Positions 42,602 through 51,365 of a stretch of 64,000 nt of DNA are shown one piece after another; position 1 is the first letter of the stretch; the number at the start of each line of letters is the position of its first letter. This DNA is from Paenibacillus plantarum (lineage in GTDB: Bacteria; Bacillota; Bacilli; Paenibacillales; NBRC-103111): NCBI RefSeq assembly GCF_013141695.1, contig NZ_WHNY01000075.1, positions 434,001-498,000 on the forward strand, written 5' to 3'. The notes under the pieces were generated by a model. The model was not told the DNA's origin. It did no database searches and saw only the letters and a program-made list of their open reading frames with translations. The position numbers and the translations under genes were made by a program.

Positions 42602-43864
42602 ATGAGTATTCTGAAGGATTTAGAGTTTCGCGGTTTGCTGCATCAAATTACGGATAGAGAAGGTTTGGATAAAAAGCTGAGTGAAGAGCGCGTAGTCCTA
42701 TACTGCGGCTTTGATCCGACAGCGGATAGCTTGCATATCGGCAGTTTGCTTCCTATTTTAACATTGCGTAGATTCCAGCTTGCTGGACATGTTCCTTTAG
42801 CTTTGGTTGGCGGTGGAACGGGGCTGATTGGTGATCCGAGTGGTAAAGCGAATGAACGTACCTTGAACGGCCCTGAAGTTGTTGAGGCATGGTCTCAAAG
42901 TATTAAAAATCAGCTCTCACGATTCCTTGATTTCTCAATTGAAATTGAAAACAGTGCGGAGTTAGTGAACAATTACGATTGGTTAGGCTCTCTGAATGTG
43001 ATTGAATTCTTACGCGATGTTGGCAAAAACTTTACTGTGAACTACATGTTAGCTAAGGATTCTGTAGATTCACGTATTACGAAAGGAATTTCGTTTACAG
43101 AGTTCAGTTACATGATTCTTCAATCCTATGATTTCTTGAAGTTAAATGAAACGAAGAACTGCTCTGTTCAAATTGGTGGAAGTGACCAATGGGGGAATAT
43201 TACGGCTGGACTTGAGCTTATCGGCAAATCAACAACGGATCGCCGCGCTTTTGGTGTGACATTACCGCTTGTTACGAAGAGCGATGGGCAGAAGTTTGGT
43301 AAAACGGAAGGCGGAGCTATTTGGCTGGATGCAAGCAAAACATCACCGTATCAGTTCTACCAATTTTGGTTAGGAACTGCGGACAATGATGTTATCCGAT
43401 TCCTGAAATATTTCACGTTTGAATCCCAAGAAGAAATCGAACGACTTGAAGCTGAAGTTGTCGCACAGCCAGGGAAGAGAGAAGCTCAGAAAGTGCTGGC
43501 TCGCGAAGTTACGAAGCTTGTTCATGGGGGGGAGGCGCTGGAGAGTGCGCTTAATATTACTTCTGCCTTATTCAGTGGGGATATTCAGTCACTATCACGT
43601 GTTGAAATTGAAGAAGCGTTCAAGGATGTACCTTCTACAACATTAGAGCAAGATGACGTTGCGCTGATTGATCTTCTTATTTCTGTGGGAGCAGCACCAT
43701 CCAAACGCCAATCGCGTCAAGACATTGAAAGCGGAGCGGTCACAGTGAACGGCGTTAAGGTGACGGATCTGGAAGCAACGACGAAACAATTGGGTCGACT
43801 AGGTGATTCCTATCTGATTATTCGCCGTGGTAAGAAGAATTACTTCCTCGTCAAATTTGAATAA
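42602..43864 (+). CDS. tyrS: tyrosyl-tRNA synthetase
   Basis: About 420 residues. The class I synthetase has the HIGH-type motif DPTADSLHIGSLLPI, the tyrosine-binding GIDxxR-like region (VNYMLAKDSVDSR, then FTEFSYMILQSYDF), GGSDQWGNITAG, and the KMSKS-like KFGKTEGGAIWLD. The C-terminal S4 RNA-binding domain (about 355-418) has SKRQSRQDIESGAVTVNGVKV. It charges tRNA-Tyr. ATG at 42602 has AAAGGATGG upstream; a TTG at 42596 is in frame. Its expression is controlled by the T-box in its leader. Confidence 0.95.
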   Translation: MSILKDLEFRGLLHQITDREGLDKKLSEERVVLYCGFDPTADSLHIGSLLPILTLRRFQLAGHVPLALVGGGTGLIGDPSGKANERTLNGPEVVEAWSQSIKNQLSRFLDFSIEIENSAELVNNYDWLGSLNVIEFLRDVGKNFTVNYMLAKDSVDSRITKGISFTEFSYMILQSYDFLKLNETKNCSVQIGGSDQWGNITAGLELIGKSTTDRRAFGVTLPLVTKSDGQKFGKTEGGAIWLDASKTSPYQFYQFWLGTADNDVIRFLKYFTFESQEEIERLEAEVVAQPGKREAQKVLAREVTKLVHGGEALESALNITSALFSGDIQSLSRVEIEEAFKDVPSTTLEQDDVALIDLLISVGAAPSKRQSRQDIESGAVTVNGVKVTDLEATTKQLGRLGDSYLIIRRGKKNYFLVKFE

Positions 43865-43870
43865 AGCTTA

Positions 43871-43917
43871 AGCAACAAAATAACCCCCTTAGGGAAATCC
43901 CTAAGGGGGTTGCTTTT
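43871..43917. terminator. bidirectional terminator between tyrS and rpsD
   Basis: AACCCCCTTAGGGA pairs with TCCCTAAGGGGGTT, followed by TGCTTTTATT forward and TATTTTGTT in reverse. It lies between two convergent genes and ends 1 base before the rpsD stop. Confidence 0.88.
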
Positions 43918-43918
43918 A

Positions 43919-44518
43919 TTAACGGCTGTAGAACTCGACGATTTGTTTTTCGTCAATTTCTTGTGGAAGCTCGGAACGTTCTGGTAAACGGATGTATTTA
44001 CCTTCTACGCTTGCGTCGTTAAACTCAAGGTAAGTTGGAAGGTAGTTACGGTTAGCAAGAGCTTCTTTCACAGTGGAAAGGCCTTTGCTTCTTTCACGAA
44101 GGGAAATCACATCACCAGTGGATACGATGTAAGAAGCGATGTCAACTTTTTTGCCGTTCACAGTTACGTGACCATGAGCAACGAGTTGACGTGCACCTGC
44201 ACGGGAGTTGGAAAGACCAAGACGGTAAACCAAGTTGTCTAGGCGGCTTTCAAGCAATACCATGAAGTTTTCACCGGCAATACCTTTAAGCTTGGAAGCT
44301 TTGTCGAACAAGTTGCGGAATTGTTTCTCGTTCAAACCGTACATGTGACGAAGTTTTTGCTTCTCGTTCAATTGTACACCATAACCGCTCATTTTTTTGC
44401 GTTGTCCTGGGCCATGCTGACCTGGAGGGAATGGGCGTTTCAAGTCTTTACCGTTACCACTTAGGGAAATACCAACACGGCGGCTTAATTTAAATTTAGG
44501 TCCTGTATAACGTGACAT
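43919..44518 (-). CDS. rpsD: 30S ribosomal protein S4
   Basis: 199 residues, the normal length for Bacillota S4. It has RYTGPKFKLSRRVGISLSG, FPPGQHGPGQRKKMSGYGVQL and NEKQKLRHMYGLNEKQFRNLFDKA. The S4 domain has LLESRLDNLVYRLGLSNSRAGARQLVAHGHVTVNGKKVDIAS. It binds 16S rRNA early in 30S assembly. The RNA-binding residues and the terminal REIVEFYSR-like QIVEFYSR are intact. AAGGAG precedes the ATG. Its long leader suggests translational self-control, as in Bacillus. Confidence 0.96.
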   Translation of the reverse strand: MSRYTGPKFKLSRRVGISLSGNGKDLKRPFPPGQHGPGQRKKMSGYGVQLNEKQKLRHMYGLNEKQFRNLFDKASKLKGIAGENFMVLLESRLDNLVYRLGLSNSRAGARQLVAHGHVTVNGKKVDIASYIVSTGDVISLRERSKGLSTVKEALANRNYLPTYLEFNDASVEGKYIRLPERSELPQEIDEKQIVEFYSR

Positions 44519-44712
44519 TTAGGGAAAACTCCTTCTCATGACAATTAGTTTAGTAAATAGCATCTAGATGTCAGGGTGAAGACAAGTGCCCGATTTTGCT
44601 AACGAATCATAAAGTGATTCCCTGTCAAGAGTAGTTCAGCCGCTGTCTTGGCAGGAGCAAAAGCAGTGAGGGTGATCACAAATGGCATTCACCGAAATCA
44701 TGGTGTTACTCG
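44519..44712 (-). ncRNA. rpsD leader RNA, possible S4 autoregulatory element
   Basis: About 195 bases of untranslated leader between the predicted start of transcription and the rpsD ATG. It contains several possible hairpins (for example GTGATC/GATCAC-like and GTCTTG/CAAGAC-like pairs) and no open reading frame of note. Long S4-binding leaders are known for rpsD in Bacillus. The identification rests on position, not on a confirmed match. Confidence 0.45.
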
Positions 44713-44719
44713 ACTTCTA

Positions 44720-44748
44720 ATTTTATTAAAAACAGGAGCAAGTGTCAA
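44720..44748 (-). promoter_or_regulatory. strong sigma-A promoter of rpsD
   Basis: On the minus strand TTGACA (44748-44743) and TAAAAT (44725-44720) are separated by 17 bases. It is a near-consensus promoter for a ribosomal protein gene. Confidence 0.85.
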
Positions 44749-44870
44749 GTCTCTCATCGCAAGAACGAGAGGAAAATATCGTGCAATAGATGTGAAAAAA
44801 TAGTATGATAGGAGTAAGTGGTTTTTAAATTGGTACTTCAGGACTATTGTTAGAGAGTGAAGGAGAGCCT

Positions 44871-46856
44871 ATGAGTGAACTTCGCAGTATACAAAAGCAT
44901 AGCCGCACAGAACACTTTGATGTGTTTCTTCGGCAAGGCTTTATACTTTCTGGCAACTTTTCTTACGAGGGTTTGCAGGCAAACCCAAACTTACACCAAG
45001 TATTTGAAAACTGGAATCAGCAATTCGGTCCGAACATGCTGCCTTCTCAAACTGCGCTGTTGTGCGCAAACGAGCAATTGTGTGTAATCGATTCTTGTTC
45101 GAACGATACGCCTTCGATAGGCAACTACCTGCGATCAGGTAGTTCTTGGAAGGTTGCTGATCAAGGAGATAATCCGCTTGCTCGCTGTGAAAGTGCAGGT
45201 TATTTGCAATTGATGAATGGCGATGACTGGCACGTGAGAGAACTGAAAGCGTATTTGATTGCTGTTACGCCAATTTTGGATAATCATGGTAAAGTTCAAT
45301 TCTATTTAGGTCTTTTTACCCAATCTCGCATAAATATGGAAAATCTAGCACAGTTGCTATATAGTCTTGCACTTTCTTTCCAAAGTTCCATCCAAAATGT
45401 TGAAGAACGTAGAAAGTACGATCGTTTAAATAACCTTCATCATTTGAAGGAAATGGAATCTAAGAAGCACGTCATTCTTTTTGAAGCATCCAAGAAACTC
45501 CTTGCAAAGATTGATGTGCATTCTGTTTTGACAGAAGTTATTGATTGTTTGGGACGTGTATATCCCAACACGCGTGTAGATTTACTTCTTTCACAAGATA
45601 ATGATTCAACGAATTTGTCCGTTAAGCCTTTGAACTTCCAACGGACAGAGTCCGATATTCGAACGCGAGCTTTTATGGAAGGTCAAGTTATCTTTGAGCC
45701 AACCCTGAGAGGGAGCGCTTCAAGCTCAGGCAACATCGCGGCACCATTATCAGGGAAACAAGGCGTGTATGGTGTTCTGTACATGGAGTTTACGGATGAA
45801 CTCATTGATGCGTCGGATTTACAATTTATTTCGCTGTTAGCGGACTCTGCAGGTACAGCTTTTGAAAATGCGAAACTGTACGAGCAATCGAATCTGATGA
45901 TTAACGAATTGCGACTCATTAATGAAATTACCAAGCAGCTTAATCAAAGTTTACGTCTAAATGAAATTTTCAATTCAGCGTCTAGTGAAATTTTAAGTAT
46001 TTTTGGTGCTGATTATAGTTGTATCCTTCAAAACTCCAAAGATAACGATCAACTTATTGTTCAAGCTACGAACTTACCTGCCATGTTTCATGAAACATTT
46101 ACGCTTGATCAAGGTTTCTCAGGTCTGATTTACTCATCTAAAGAACCGATCATTATTTCCGACTACTGGAGTAATGATAAAGTGACTTCAAGCTTGATGC
46201 AGCGAACGAATTCTCGCTCACTTATTGGTTCGCCTATCCTTGTAAACGGTAACGTAGAAGGGGTAATCCTCATTGTACATCGTTTGCCCAACTTCTTCTC
46301 TTATGATAATTATAAGCTCTTGCAAGTGCTCTCAAGCCATATTGGACTAGCCATGACGAACGCCTCCTTGCATGCTGAAGTGAAACGAATGGTGATTACA
46401 GATAATTTAACTGGGCTCTATGCTCGGCATTATTTGGATGAACAAGCGAATTTAATGCAGAAGAAAGACTTCTGTGGGTCTCTAATTGTCGTTGATATTG
46501 ATAATTTCAAGAAAGTAAATGACACTTATGGTCACCAAATTGGTGATAAGATTCTTATTCATGTCAGCCAGATCATCAAGTCCAGTATTAGAGAGATGGA
46601 TATCGCGGCTAGATGGGGCGGAGAAGAGCTTGCTGTCTATTTGCCTCAAGTGTCTAAGGAACAGGCGATTCGGATTGCAGAGCGCATTCGGAGGCGTGTC
46701 ATGGAAGAGACGCAGCCTCAAGTTACGGTGTCCTGTGGTGTTTCGGACTGGAACTGGGAAGAGGATAAGATAAGTGTAGAATCACTCTTCTACCGAGCAG
46801 ATATGGCTCTTTATCAGGCCAAACATAATGGCCGTAATCAAATTCAAATCGGTTGA
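44871..46856 (+). CDS. GAF-GGDEF diguanylate cyclase
   Basis: About 661 residues from the ATG at 44871 (GGAG upstream; an earlier in-frame TTG at 44847 lacks one). The first 180 residues are a sensor-like domain I do not recognise. Two GAF-like domains follow (about 200-335 and 355-490). The C-terminal GGDEF domain has DNLTGLYARHYLDEQ and VVDIDNFKKVNDTYGHQIGD. The active site is GGEEL at 583-587, a common active variant. It should make cyclic di-GMP in the cytosol, as no membrane segment is seen. No EAL or HD-GYP gene lies nearby. A terminator follows. Confidence 0.88.
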   Translation: MSELRSIQKHSRTEHFDVFLRQGFILSGNFSYEGLQANPNLHQVFENWNQQFGPNMLPSQTALLCANEQLCVIDSCSNDTPSIGNYLRSGSSWKVADQGDNPLARCESAGYLQLMNGDDWHVRELKAYLIAVTPILDNHGKVQFYLGLFTQSRINMENLAQLLYSLALSFQSSIQNVEERRKYDRLNNLHHLKEMESKKHVILFEASKKLLAKIDVHSVLTEVIDCLGRVYPNTRVDLLLSQDNDSTNLSVKPLNFQRTESDIRTRAFMEGQVIFEPTLRGSASSSGNIAAPLSGKQGVYGVLYMEFTDELIDASDLQFISLLADSAGTAFENAKLYEQSNLMINELRLINEITKQLNQSLRLNEIFNSASSEILSIFGADYSCILQNSKDNDQLIVQATNLPAMFHETFTLDQGFSGLIYSSKEPIIISDYWSNDKVTSSLMQRTNSRSLIGSPILVNGNVEGVILIVHRLPNFFSYDNYKLLQVLSSHIGLAMTNASLHAEVKRMVITDNLTGLYARHYLDEQANLMQKKDFCGSLIVVDIDNFKKVNDTYGHQIGDKILIHVSQIIKSSIREMDIAARWGGEELAVYLPQVSKEQAIRIAERIRRRVMEETQPQVTVSCGVSDWNWEEDKISVESLFYRADMALYQAKHNGRNQIQIG

Positions 46857-46865
46857 CGCATATTG

Positions 46866-46893
46866 GTGTTTGTCTTCGGACAAGCACTTTTTT
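46866..46893 (+). terminator. terminator after the GGDEF gene
   Basis: GTGTTTGTC-TTCG-GACAAGCAC (one G-U pair, UUCG tetraloop) followed by TTTTTTC. Confidence 0.88.
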
Positions 46894-47058
46894 CTTTGTT
46901 AATTAGGCAGGTGAAGGGGAGATACAATCGTTTGTATCCAGTTGAACGTATTTCTCTACCCAGTGAGCATGGAGTGAAGATGACGATCACCTGTTTGCTC
47001 TTCCTGAACCTGTTGTAACATGTTACAATGATTTGGTCTAAGGGAGGATGGTCGAATT

Positions 47059-47742
47059 TTGTCGGCATTTAAAAGTAAACGTACAGGACTGCTTATTTGT
47101 ATTTTTATTGTGCTCGTTGGCTTGCTATATTTCTTCTTCTTTAATCCTATAGGCATTAAACTTGCTCATAGTAATATGCGGCAATTGTCCGGACATTTAA
47201 GGGACATTGGCTGGCCCGGTAAAATAATTGGAATGAGTCTGATTTTCTTCCAAACCTTCTTTCCATTTATTCCGTTTGTTCTCGTAGCGGGTACGAACGT
47301 TGCGATATTTGGAATAAAAATGGGATTTCTTGTGAACTATGTGATGTCGTGCTTAGGAGCCGTTGCTTCCTTTTATTTTGCACGTTATTATGGACATGCT
47401 TGGGTAGAAAAGAAATTAGAGCGTTTTCCGATTGTTACGCAATTTAGCAAGCGGATGGAAAGGCACGGCTTTTTCTATGTACTAATCGGACGTTTAATTC
47501 CGATATTGCCATCATCTGCCATTAACTTCTCCGCAGGTTTAACTCGAATGAGATTTCGGCATTTCTTATGGGGCACACTATTGGGGAAATTCCCGATCGT
47601 ATTTCTGGAGTCGATGATCGCGCATGATCTATTTCATTTTCAGCGGTATAAGGGGAGATTGCTCCTACTGCTCGGGATACTGGTCTTGTTAGTATTCCTA
47701 GGAAATAGTGTGAAGAGGGCACTAGCTCCAAAGGCGAAATAA
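47059..47742 (+). CDS. VTT (DedA/TMEM64-like) membrane protein
   Basis: 227 residues with one N-terminal helix and four or five further helices. The VTT signature appears as FFPFIPFVLVAGTNVAIFG, then MSCLGAVASFYFARYYGHAWVEKK. The loop with HGFFYVLIGRLIPILPSSAINFSAGLTRMRFRHFLWGTLLGKFP has the conserved R-x-x-P-x-x-P and the terminal G-x-x-P. Family members act in lipid handling across membranes (polyprenyl carriers or scrambling). Start TTG at 47059 with AGGGAGG upstream at a long spacing. There is no operon partner. Confidence 0.82.
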   Translation: MSAFKSKRTGLLICIFIVLVGLLYFFFFNPIGIKLAHSNMRQLSGHLRDIGWPGKIIGMSLIFFQTFFPFIPFVLVAGTNVAIFGIKMGFLVNYVMSCLGAVASFYFARYYGHAWVEKKLERFPIVTQFSKRMERHGFFYVLIGRLIPILPSSAINFSAGLTRMRFRHFLWGTLLGKFPIVFLESMIAHDLFHFQRYKGRLLLLLGILVLLVFLGNSVKRALAPKAK

Positions 47743-47858
47743 AGGGCTTACATGGAGAATGCAGGAAATTTTGTAGTTGCTTTCCCTTCCTATTCCAAGT
47801 TATCATAGAGGAAGTAAGACGACCAACTCATTACGCGACTATAATGGAGGAATGAAAT

Positions 47859-48107
47859 ATGCCAAGTGCCAATAATGCAGCAATTGTTGAGATTTCACAA
47901 ACAGCTAATAAATTCAGATCATCTATCGTTCTTCAATACGACAATAAGTATATCGATGTAAAAAGTATCCTTGGCTTGTTTACGACTCTACTTAGCTCCA
48001 GCAACTATGATTTGCACGTTCATGGACCGGATGCTGAAGAAGCGAAAACAGCTATGGCTGAAGTATTTGCGAAGCATAATTTAGGCGTAAACGTCGTTCA
48101 AGAGTAG
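47859..48107 (+). CDS. HPr-like (Crh-like) protein lacking the active His
   Basis: 82 residues that align with HPr: SQTANKF, IVLQYDNKYIDVKSILGLF, then HGPDAEEAKTAMAEVF. The regulatory Ser46 of HPr is present here as Ser36 in VKSILG. The PTS phosphorylation site GIHARPA is replaced by SANNAAI, so His15 is Asn and Arg17 is lost, and the first beta strand is missing. An in-frame stop just before the ATG rules out a longer N-terminus. GGAGG precedes the ATG. As with Crh, it could serve in CcpA control through Ser phosphorylation but not carry phosphate to sugars. Confidence 0.75.
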   Translation: MPSANNAAIVEISQTANKFRSSIVLQYDNKYIDVKSILGLFTTLLSSSNYDLHVHGPDAEEAKTAMAEVFAKHNLGVNVVQE

Positions 48108-48115
48108 TTTTGAAT

Positions 48116-48160
48116 AGAGAGAAGGTATTCTCAGAATCTCTGAGGGTACCTTCTCTTGTA
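48116..48160 (+). terminator. terminator after the HPr-like gene
   Basis: GAGAAGGTA pairs with TACCTTCTC; an inner stem TCTCAGA/TCTGAG closes it, and TTGTAT follows. Confidence 0.75.
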
Positions 48161-48230
48161 TATTACGGCAATTTCGCTTAATATAGATCATATAGGGACG
48201 GATGACTTTGCGTATAGGGGGAAGTTGGGA

Positions 48231-48518
48231 ATGTCTTCATCTGATTTATTGCTGGATATGAATCAAAAGGCGCTTAATCTTCTTCAAGAAGATGCAGATA
48301 AAATCGAAAAGCTGATCGAAGTTCAGATGGAAAATTTGACGACACGTCAATGTCCACTTTACGAAGAGGTATTAGATACGCAAATGTACGGACTATCGAG
48401 AGAAATTGATTTTGCCATTCGAGCGGGACTGATCTCCGAATTGCCAGGCAAACAAATTCTCAATAAGCTTGAACGTAATCTTGCGCAGCTGTATGAAGCG
48501 TTGAACAATAAAAAGTAA
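48231..48518 (+). CDS. ylaN: YlaN family protein (UPF0358)
   Basis: About 95 residues from the ATG at 48231, which has GGGGGAAG; an in-frame start at 48156 lies in the terminator. It has QKALNLLQEDADKIEKLIEVQMENLTTRQCPLYEEVLDTQMYGLSREIDFAIRAGLI, the conserved YlaN core. YlaN is a small helical protein linked to iron homeostasis and interaction with Fur in Staphylococcus and Bacillus. In Bacillus ylaN adjoins ftsW; here an FtsW-type gene lies 1.7 kb on. A Fur-like box occurs elsewhere in the window. Confidence 0.9.
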   Translation: MSSSDLLLDMNQKALNLLQEDADKIEKLIEVQMENLTTRQCPLYEEVLDTQMYGLSREIDFAIRAGLISELPGKQILNKLERNLAQLYEALNNKK

Positions 48519-48538
48519 CCCTGAAGGGTTACTTTTTT
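48513..48538 (+). terminator. terminator after ylaN
   Basis: AAGTAACCC-TGAA-GGGTTACTT followed by TTTT, overlapping the stop codon. Confidence 0.85.
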
Positions 48539-48554
48539 GTTTGCATATAGGTAT

Positions 48555-49601
48555 TTAGACTAAGAAGAACACGACACCAAGGATGATATAGACGAACAAG
48601 AGAAGAAGTCCTTCATACCAGTTCGTAGATCCATCTTGTGTGATGGATTTGGTTATGAAGACGGCGACGCCGATGGCAGCAATCTCATAGGTGGTAAAGA
48701 CAATGTTCATTGGCGTACCACTGATGAAGAAGCTGAGAAGGATTAGTACTGGCGCGACGAATAGAGCGATTTGTAAGGAGCTTCCGACTGCAATTTCCAC
48801 GGCTGCGCCCATTTTATTCTTCATGGCCATCATGACCGCGGCACTATGCTCAGCTGCATTCCCGATAATAGCGATTAGGAATGCACCGACAAATAGGTCG
48901 GACAGTCCGAATTTATCTTTAACTTCCTCAATGGTTCCTACTAACCATTCACTTGTAAAGGCAACCATTGCAGTCGCAACGATGAGGAATAGAATCGAGG
49001 TGCCTTTGGACCATGGAGCCTCACCATGTTCAATAGCTTCATCAGACAGCACACTTTTGTGGGTTACCATAGAGAAGAGGAGCCAGAGCAGATAAGCCAC
49101 GATTAGGATAATAGCTACAATCATACTCATGGAGGATGTTTCGTCAGTGGTCAAACCGCGGGAAAATAATGCGGGAATGAAGAGTGCGACAACACCTAGA
49201 ATCATCAGTGAAGAGTTATGAGAAGCCAATTTAACGTTAAAGGATTGTTCTTTGAACTTTAATCCGCCTGCAAATATGCTGAGCCCAAGAACGAGTAACA
49301 AGTTCCCGATGATGGCACCAGTTAGACTGGCTTTGACGACTTCGAATAACCCATCTTTGACTAAGAAGAAAGCAATAATGAGCTCAGCCGCATTTCCGAA
49401 GGTAGCATTGAGAAACCCACCCATGCGGTCTCCTGCATAATGTGCAACGCTTTCTGTAGCTTTTCCTAAGAAACCAGCCACAAAAACGATGGCGATACAA
49501 GCGATTACGAATTGCAGAGTTGTATTCTGGTGCGTATAATGCACGATTCCGGCTGCTATGAACGAAACTAACAAGCCTATGTAGAACAATTTTCCTTTCA
49601 A
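48555..49601 (-). CDS. Ca2+/H+ antiporter (CaCA superfamily, CAX type)
   Basis: 348 residues with about 11 hydrophobic helices. The two alpha repeats carry the CAX signatures GFLNATFGNAAELIIAFFLVKDG and FLIAIIGNAAEHSAAVMMAMKNKMG, each with the GNAxE that binds calcium. It should use the proton gradient to export Ca2+ from the cytosol. The start is TTG at 49601 with GGAGGG 7 bases upstream. It is convergent with ylaN and shares no operon. Confidence 0.9.
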   Translation of the reverse strand: MKGKLFYIGLLVSFIAAGIVHYTHQNTTLQFVIACIAIVFVAGFLGKATESVAHYAGDRMGGFLNATFGNAAELIIAFFLVKDGLFEVVKASLTGAIIGNLLLVLGLSIFAGGLKFKEQSFNVKLASHNSSLMILGVVALFIPALFSRGLTTDETSSMSMIVAIILIVAYLLWLLFSMVTHKSVLSDEAIEHGEAPWSKGTSILFLIVATAMVAFTSEWLVGTIEEVKDKFGLSDLFVGAFLIAIIGNAAEHSAAVMMAMKNKMGAAVEIAVGSSLQIALFVAPVLILLSFFISGTPMNIVFTTYEIAAIGVAVFITKSITQDGSTNWYEGLLLLFVYIILGVVFFLV

Positions 49602-49763
49602 TGGGAACCCTCCGACTCTAATATATTGGAAATTTTTACACTTCTTTTAATATACCTACTTTGCGTACCAATGTAAATTAAAATGGATACCAGCAGGCAG
49701 TTCTTGCTTTAAGCTATTGTTCTTATTACAATAGATTTATACCAAGTTTAGGGAGTGATCCGT

Positions 49764-50141
49764 ATGTCCGAAGACAATCAAACTGGCTTAATTCGAATTT
49801 CTGATGACGTAGTATCGACCATTGCAGGGCTTGCCGCCTTGGAAACAGCAGGCATCGCGGGCATGTCAGGTGGTATTTCAGAAGGCTTAGCTAAGCGTTT
49901 AAGTGGTAAAAATGTGCAGCGTGGCGTTTCTGTTGAGGTAGGACAAGTTGAAGCAGCAATTGATTTACGTGTGATCGTTAAATATGGTTCCCGAATCCAA
50001 GATGTTTGCAGAGATCTCCAAGAGAACGTTCGGGAAGCTGTTGAAAATATGACGGGGTTAAACGTTGTGGAAGTCAATGTGAAAGTAGAAGGTGTCGCAT
50101 TTACCGAAGAAGAAATTGAAGATCAGCTTCGAGTTAAATAA
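49764..50141 (+). CDS. Asp23/Gls24 family protein
   Basis: About 125 residues from the ATG at 49764, which has GGGAGTG; GTG at 49755 is also in frame. It has GLIRISDDVVSTIAGLAALETAGIAGMSGG, VEVGQVEAAIDLRVIVKYGSRIQDVCRDLQENVREAVENMTGL and VVEVNVKVEGVAF, typical of the Asp23 family. Related proteins (YqhY, YloU) act in envelope stress or in malonyl-CoA and lipid metabolism. Single gene. It ends in a bidirectional terminator shared with the convergent FtsW-type gene. Confidence 0.88.
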   Translation: MSEDNQTGLIRISDDVVSTIAGLAALETAGIAGMSGGISEGLAKRLSGKNVQRGVSVEVGQVEAAIDLRVIVKYGSRIQDVCRDLQENVREAVENMTGLNVVEVNVKVEGVAFTEEEIEDQLRVK

Positions 50142-50142
50142 G

Positions 50143-50203
50143 ACCCATAAAAAAAGACCCTATCGACGTTATATTATGTCGATAAGGGTCTCTTTTTATG
50201 GGT
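50143..50203. terminator. bidirectional terminator
   Basis: A long stem with ACCCATAAAAA and GACCCTATCGAC pairs with GTCGATAAGGGTC and TTTTTATGGGT. T runs are on both strands. It overlaps the last codons of the FtsW-type gene. Confidence 0.85.
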
Positions 50204-51352
50204 TTTCTGTGCTTTTTGTGTAGCTGGTAATTCTTTGTAGGATTGTTCACGAGAAATCCCGAGAATAATCCCCATGCTAATGAGAGAGACCATCATAGAA
50301 GAGCCGCCTGCTGAGATGAAGGGGAGCGTTACACCTGTAAGTGGAATGGTATTGGTGACGCCGCCGATATTAATAAAGGCTTGTATAGCGAACATGACCA
50401 TGATTCCTACACCGGATAACATACCGAACATGTCGGGACAACGTACTGCAATGAGAATACCTCGCCAAATGAAGATTAAATAGATGAGAAGGAAGAGAGA
50501 GCTGCCAATAAATCCAAGCTCCTCGCCGATAATAGCAAAGATGAAATCGTTATGTGCTTCCGGTAAATAGTGAAGCTTCTGAATACCTTGTCCGAATCCG
50601 GCGCCAGTTAGTCCGCCATGTCCGAATGCGTATAAGGATTGCACAACTTGTAAGCCTGAGCCTTGCGGGTCAGCGAATGGATCCATAAATGAAGTTATTC
50701 GATTGAGCCTAAAGTTGGAGTCAATATCGCCTAATAACAAGTATAAGAGGATTGCAATACCAAGAAAAATCGTAAGAATAGTTCCAAGATAAAAAATATG
50801 CTTGAGGTTAGACCCGCCGACCATGATAACAATAGCTGAGCACGCTAGAAGTATCATACAGGAACCAAAATCGGGCTGTAAGAGGATCAAACTGCACACG
50901 AAACCTACGATCAAGATGGCAGGGAGTAATCCCTTACGAAAACTTCTGAATTTCTCTTCTTTATTACTGATCAGCGAAGCTAAGTAGAGAATGACGATTA
51001 ACTTGGCAAACTCAGTCGGTTGTATCCCGTATCTGCCAAGTGAGTACCAGCTGCTCGCCCCATTCGCTTTACTCGTAAAGACGACGAAGATTAAGCCAAG
51101 TACAATGAAGAAGAAAGCAGGGATAACGAGCTTCTTTAACTTCGTGTAATGGACATTCATGCAAAATAACATGCCAATGGTGCCGACCCCGACAGCAAAA
51201 ATTTGCTTTCTCGTAAAGAACCAAGGGTCGTCCCAGCGATAGGCACTAGTCATTGAACTTGCGCTGAACACCATAACTAGACCAAAACAGACCAACACAA
51301 AGGTTAATAAGAGCAGCAGAAAATCCGGCGTTCCTCTTCGAGGGGGATTCAT
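50174..51352 (-). CDS. ftsW: FtsW/RodA/SpoVE family glycosyltransferase
   Basis: 392 residues with about ten transmembrane helices. The SEDS signatures are NGASSWYSLGRYGIQPTEFAKLIVILYLASLIS, QPDFGSCMILL, the large outer loop ending YAFGHGGLTGAGFGQGIQKLHYLPEAHNDFIFAIIGEELGF, and PLTGVTLPFISAGGSSMMVSLISMGIILGIS. SEDS proteins polymerise lipid II with a class B PBP. FtsW is favoured from the proximity to ylaN seen in Bacillus, but RodA or SpoVE are possible. The gene is 13 bases downstream of a YugN-like gene. Confidence 0.82.
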   Translation of the reverse strand: MNPPRRGTPDFLLLLLTFVLVCFGLVMVFSASSMTSAYRWDDPWFFTRKQIFAVGVGTIGMLFCMNVHYTKLKKLVIPAFFFIVLGLIFVVFTSKANGASSWYSLGRYGIQPTEFAKLIVILYLASLISNKEEKFRSFRKGLLPAILIVGFVCSLILLQPDFGSCMILLACSAIVIMVGGSNLKHIFYLGTILTIFLGIAILLYLLLGDIDSNFRLNRITSFMDPFADPQGSGLQVVQSLYAFGHGGLTGAGFGQGIQKLHYLPEAHNDFIFAIIGEELGFIGSSLFLLIYLIFIWRGILIAVRCPDMFGMLSGVGIMVMFAIQAFINIGGVTNTIPLTGVTLPFISAGGSSMMVSLISMGIILGISREQSYKELPATQKAQKTHKKRPLST

Positions 51353-51365
51353 GCTGATTCCTCGC

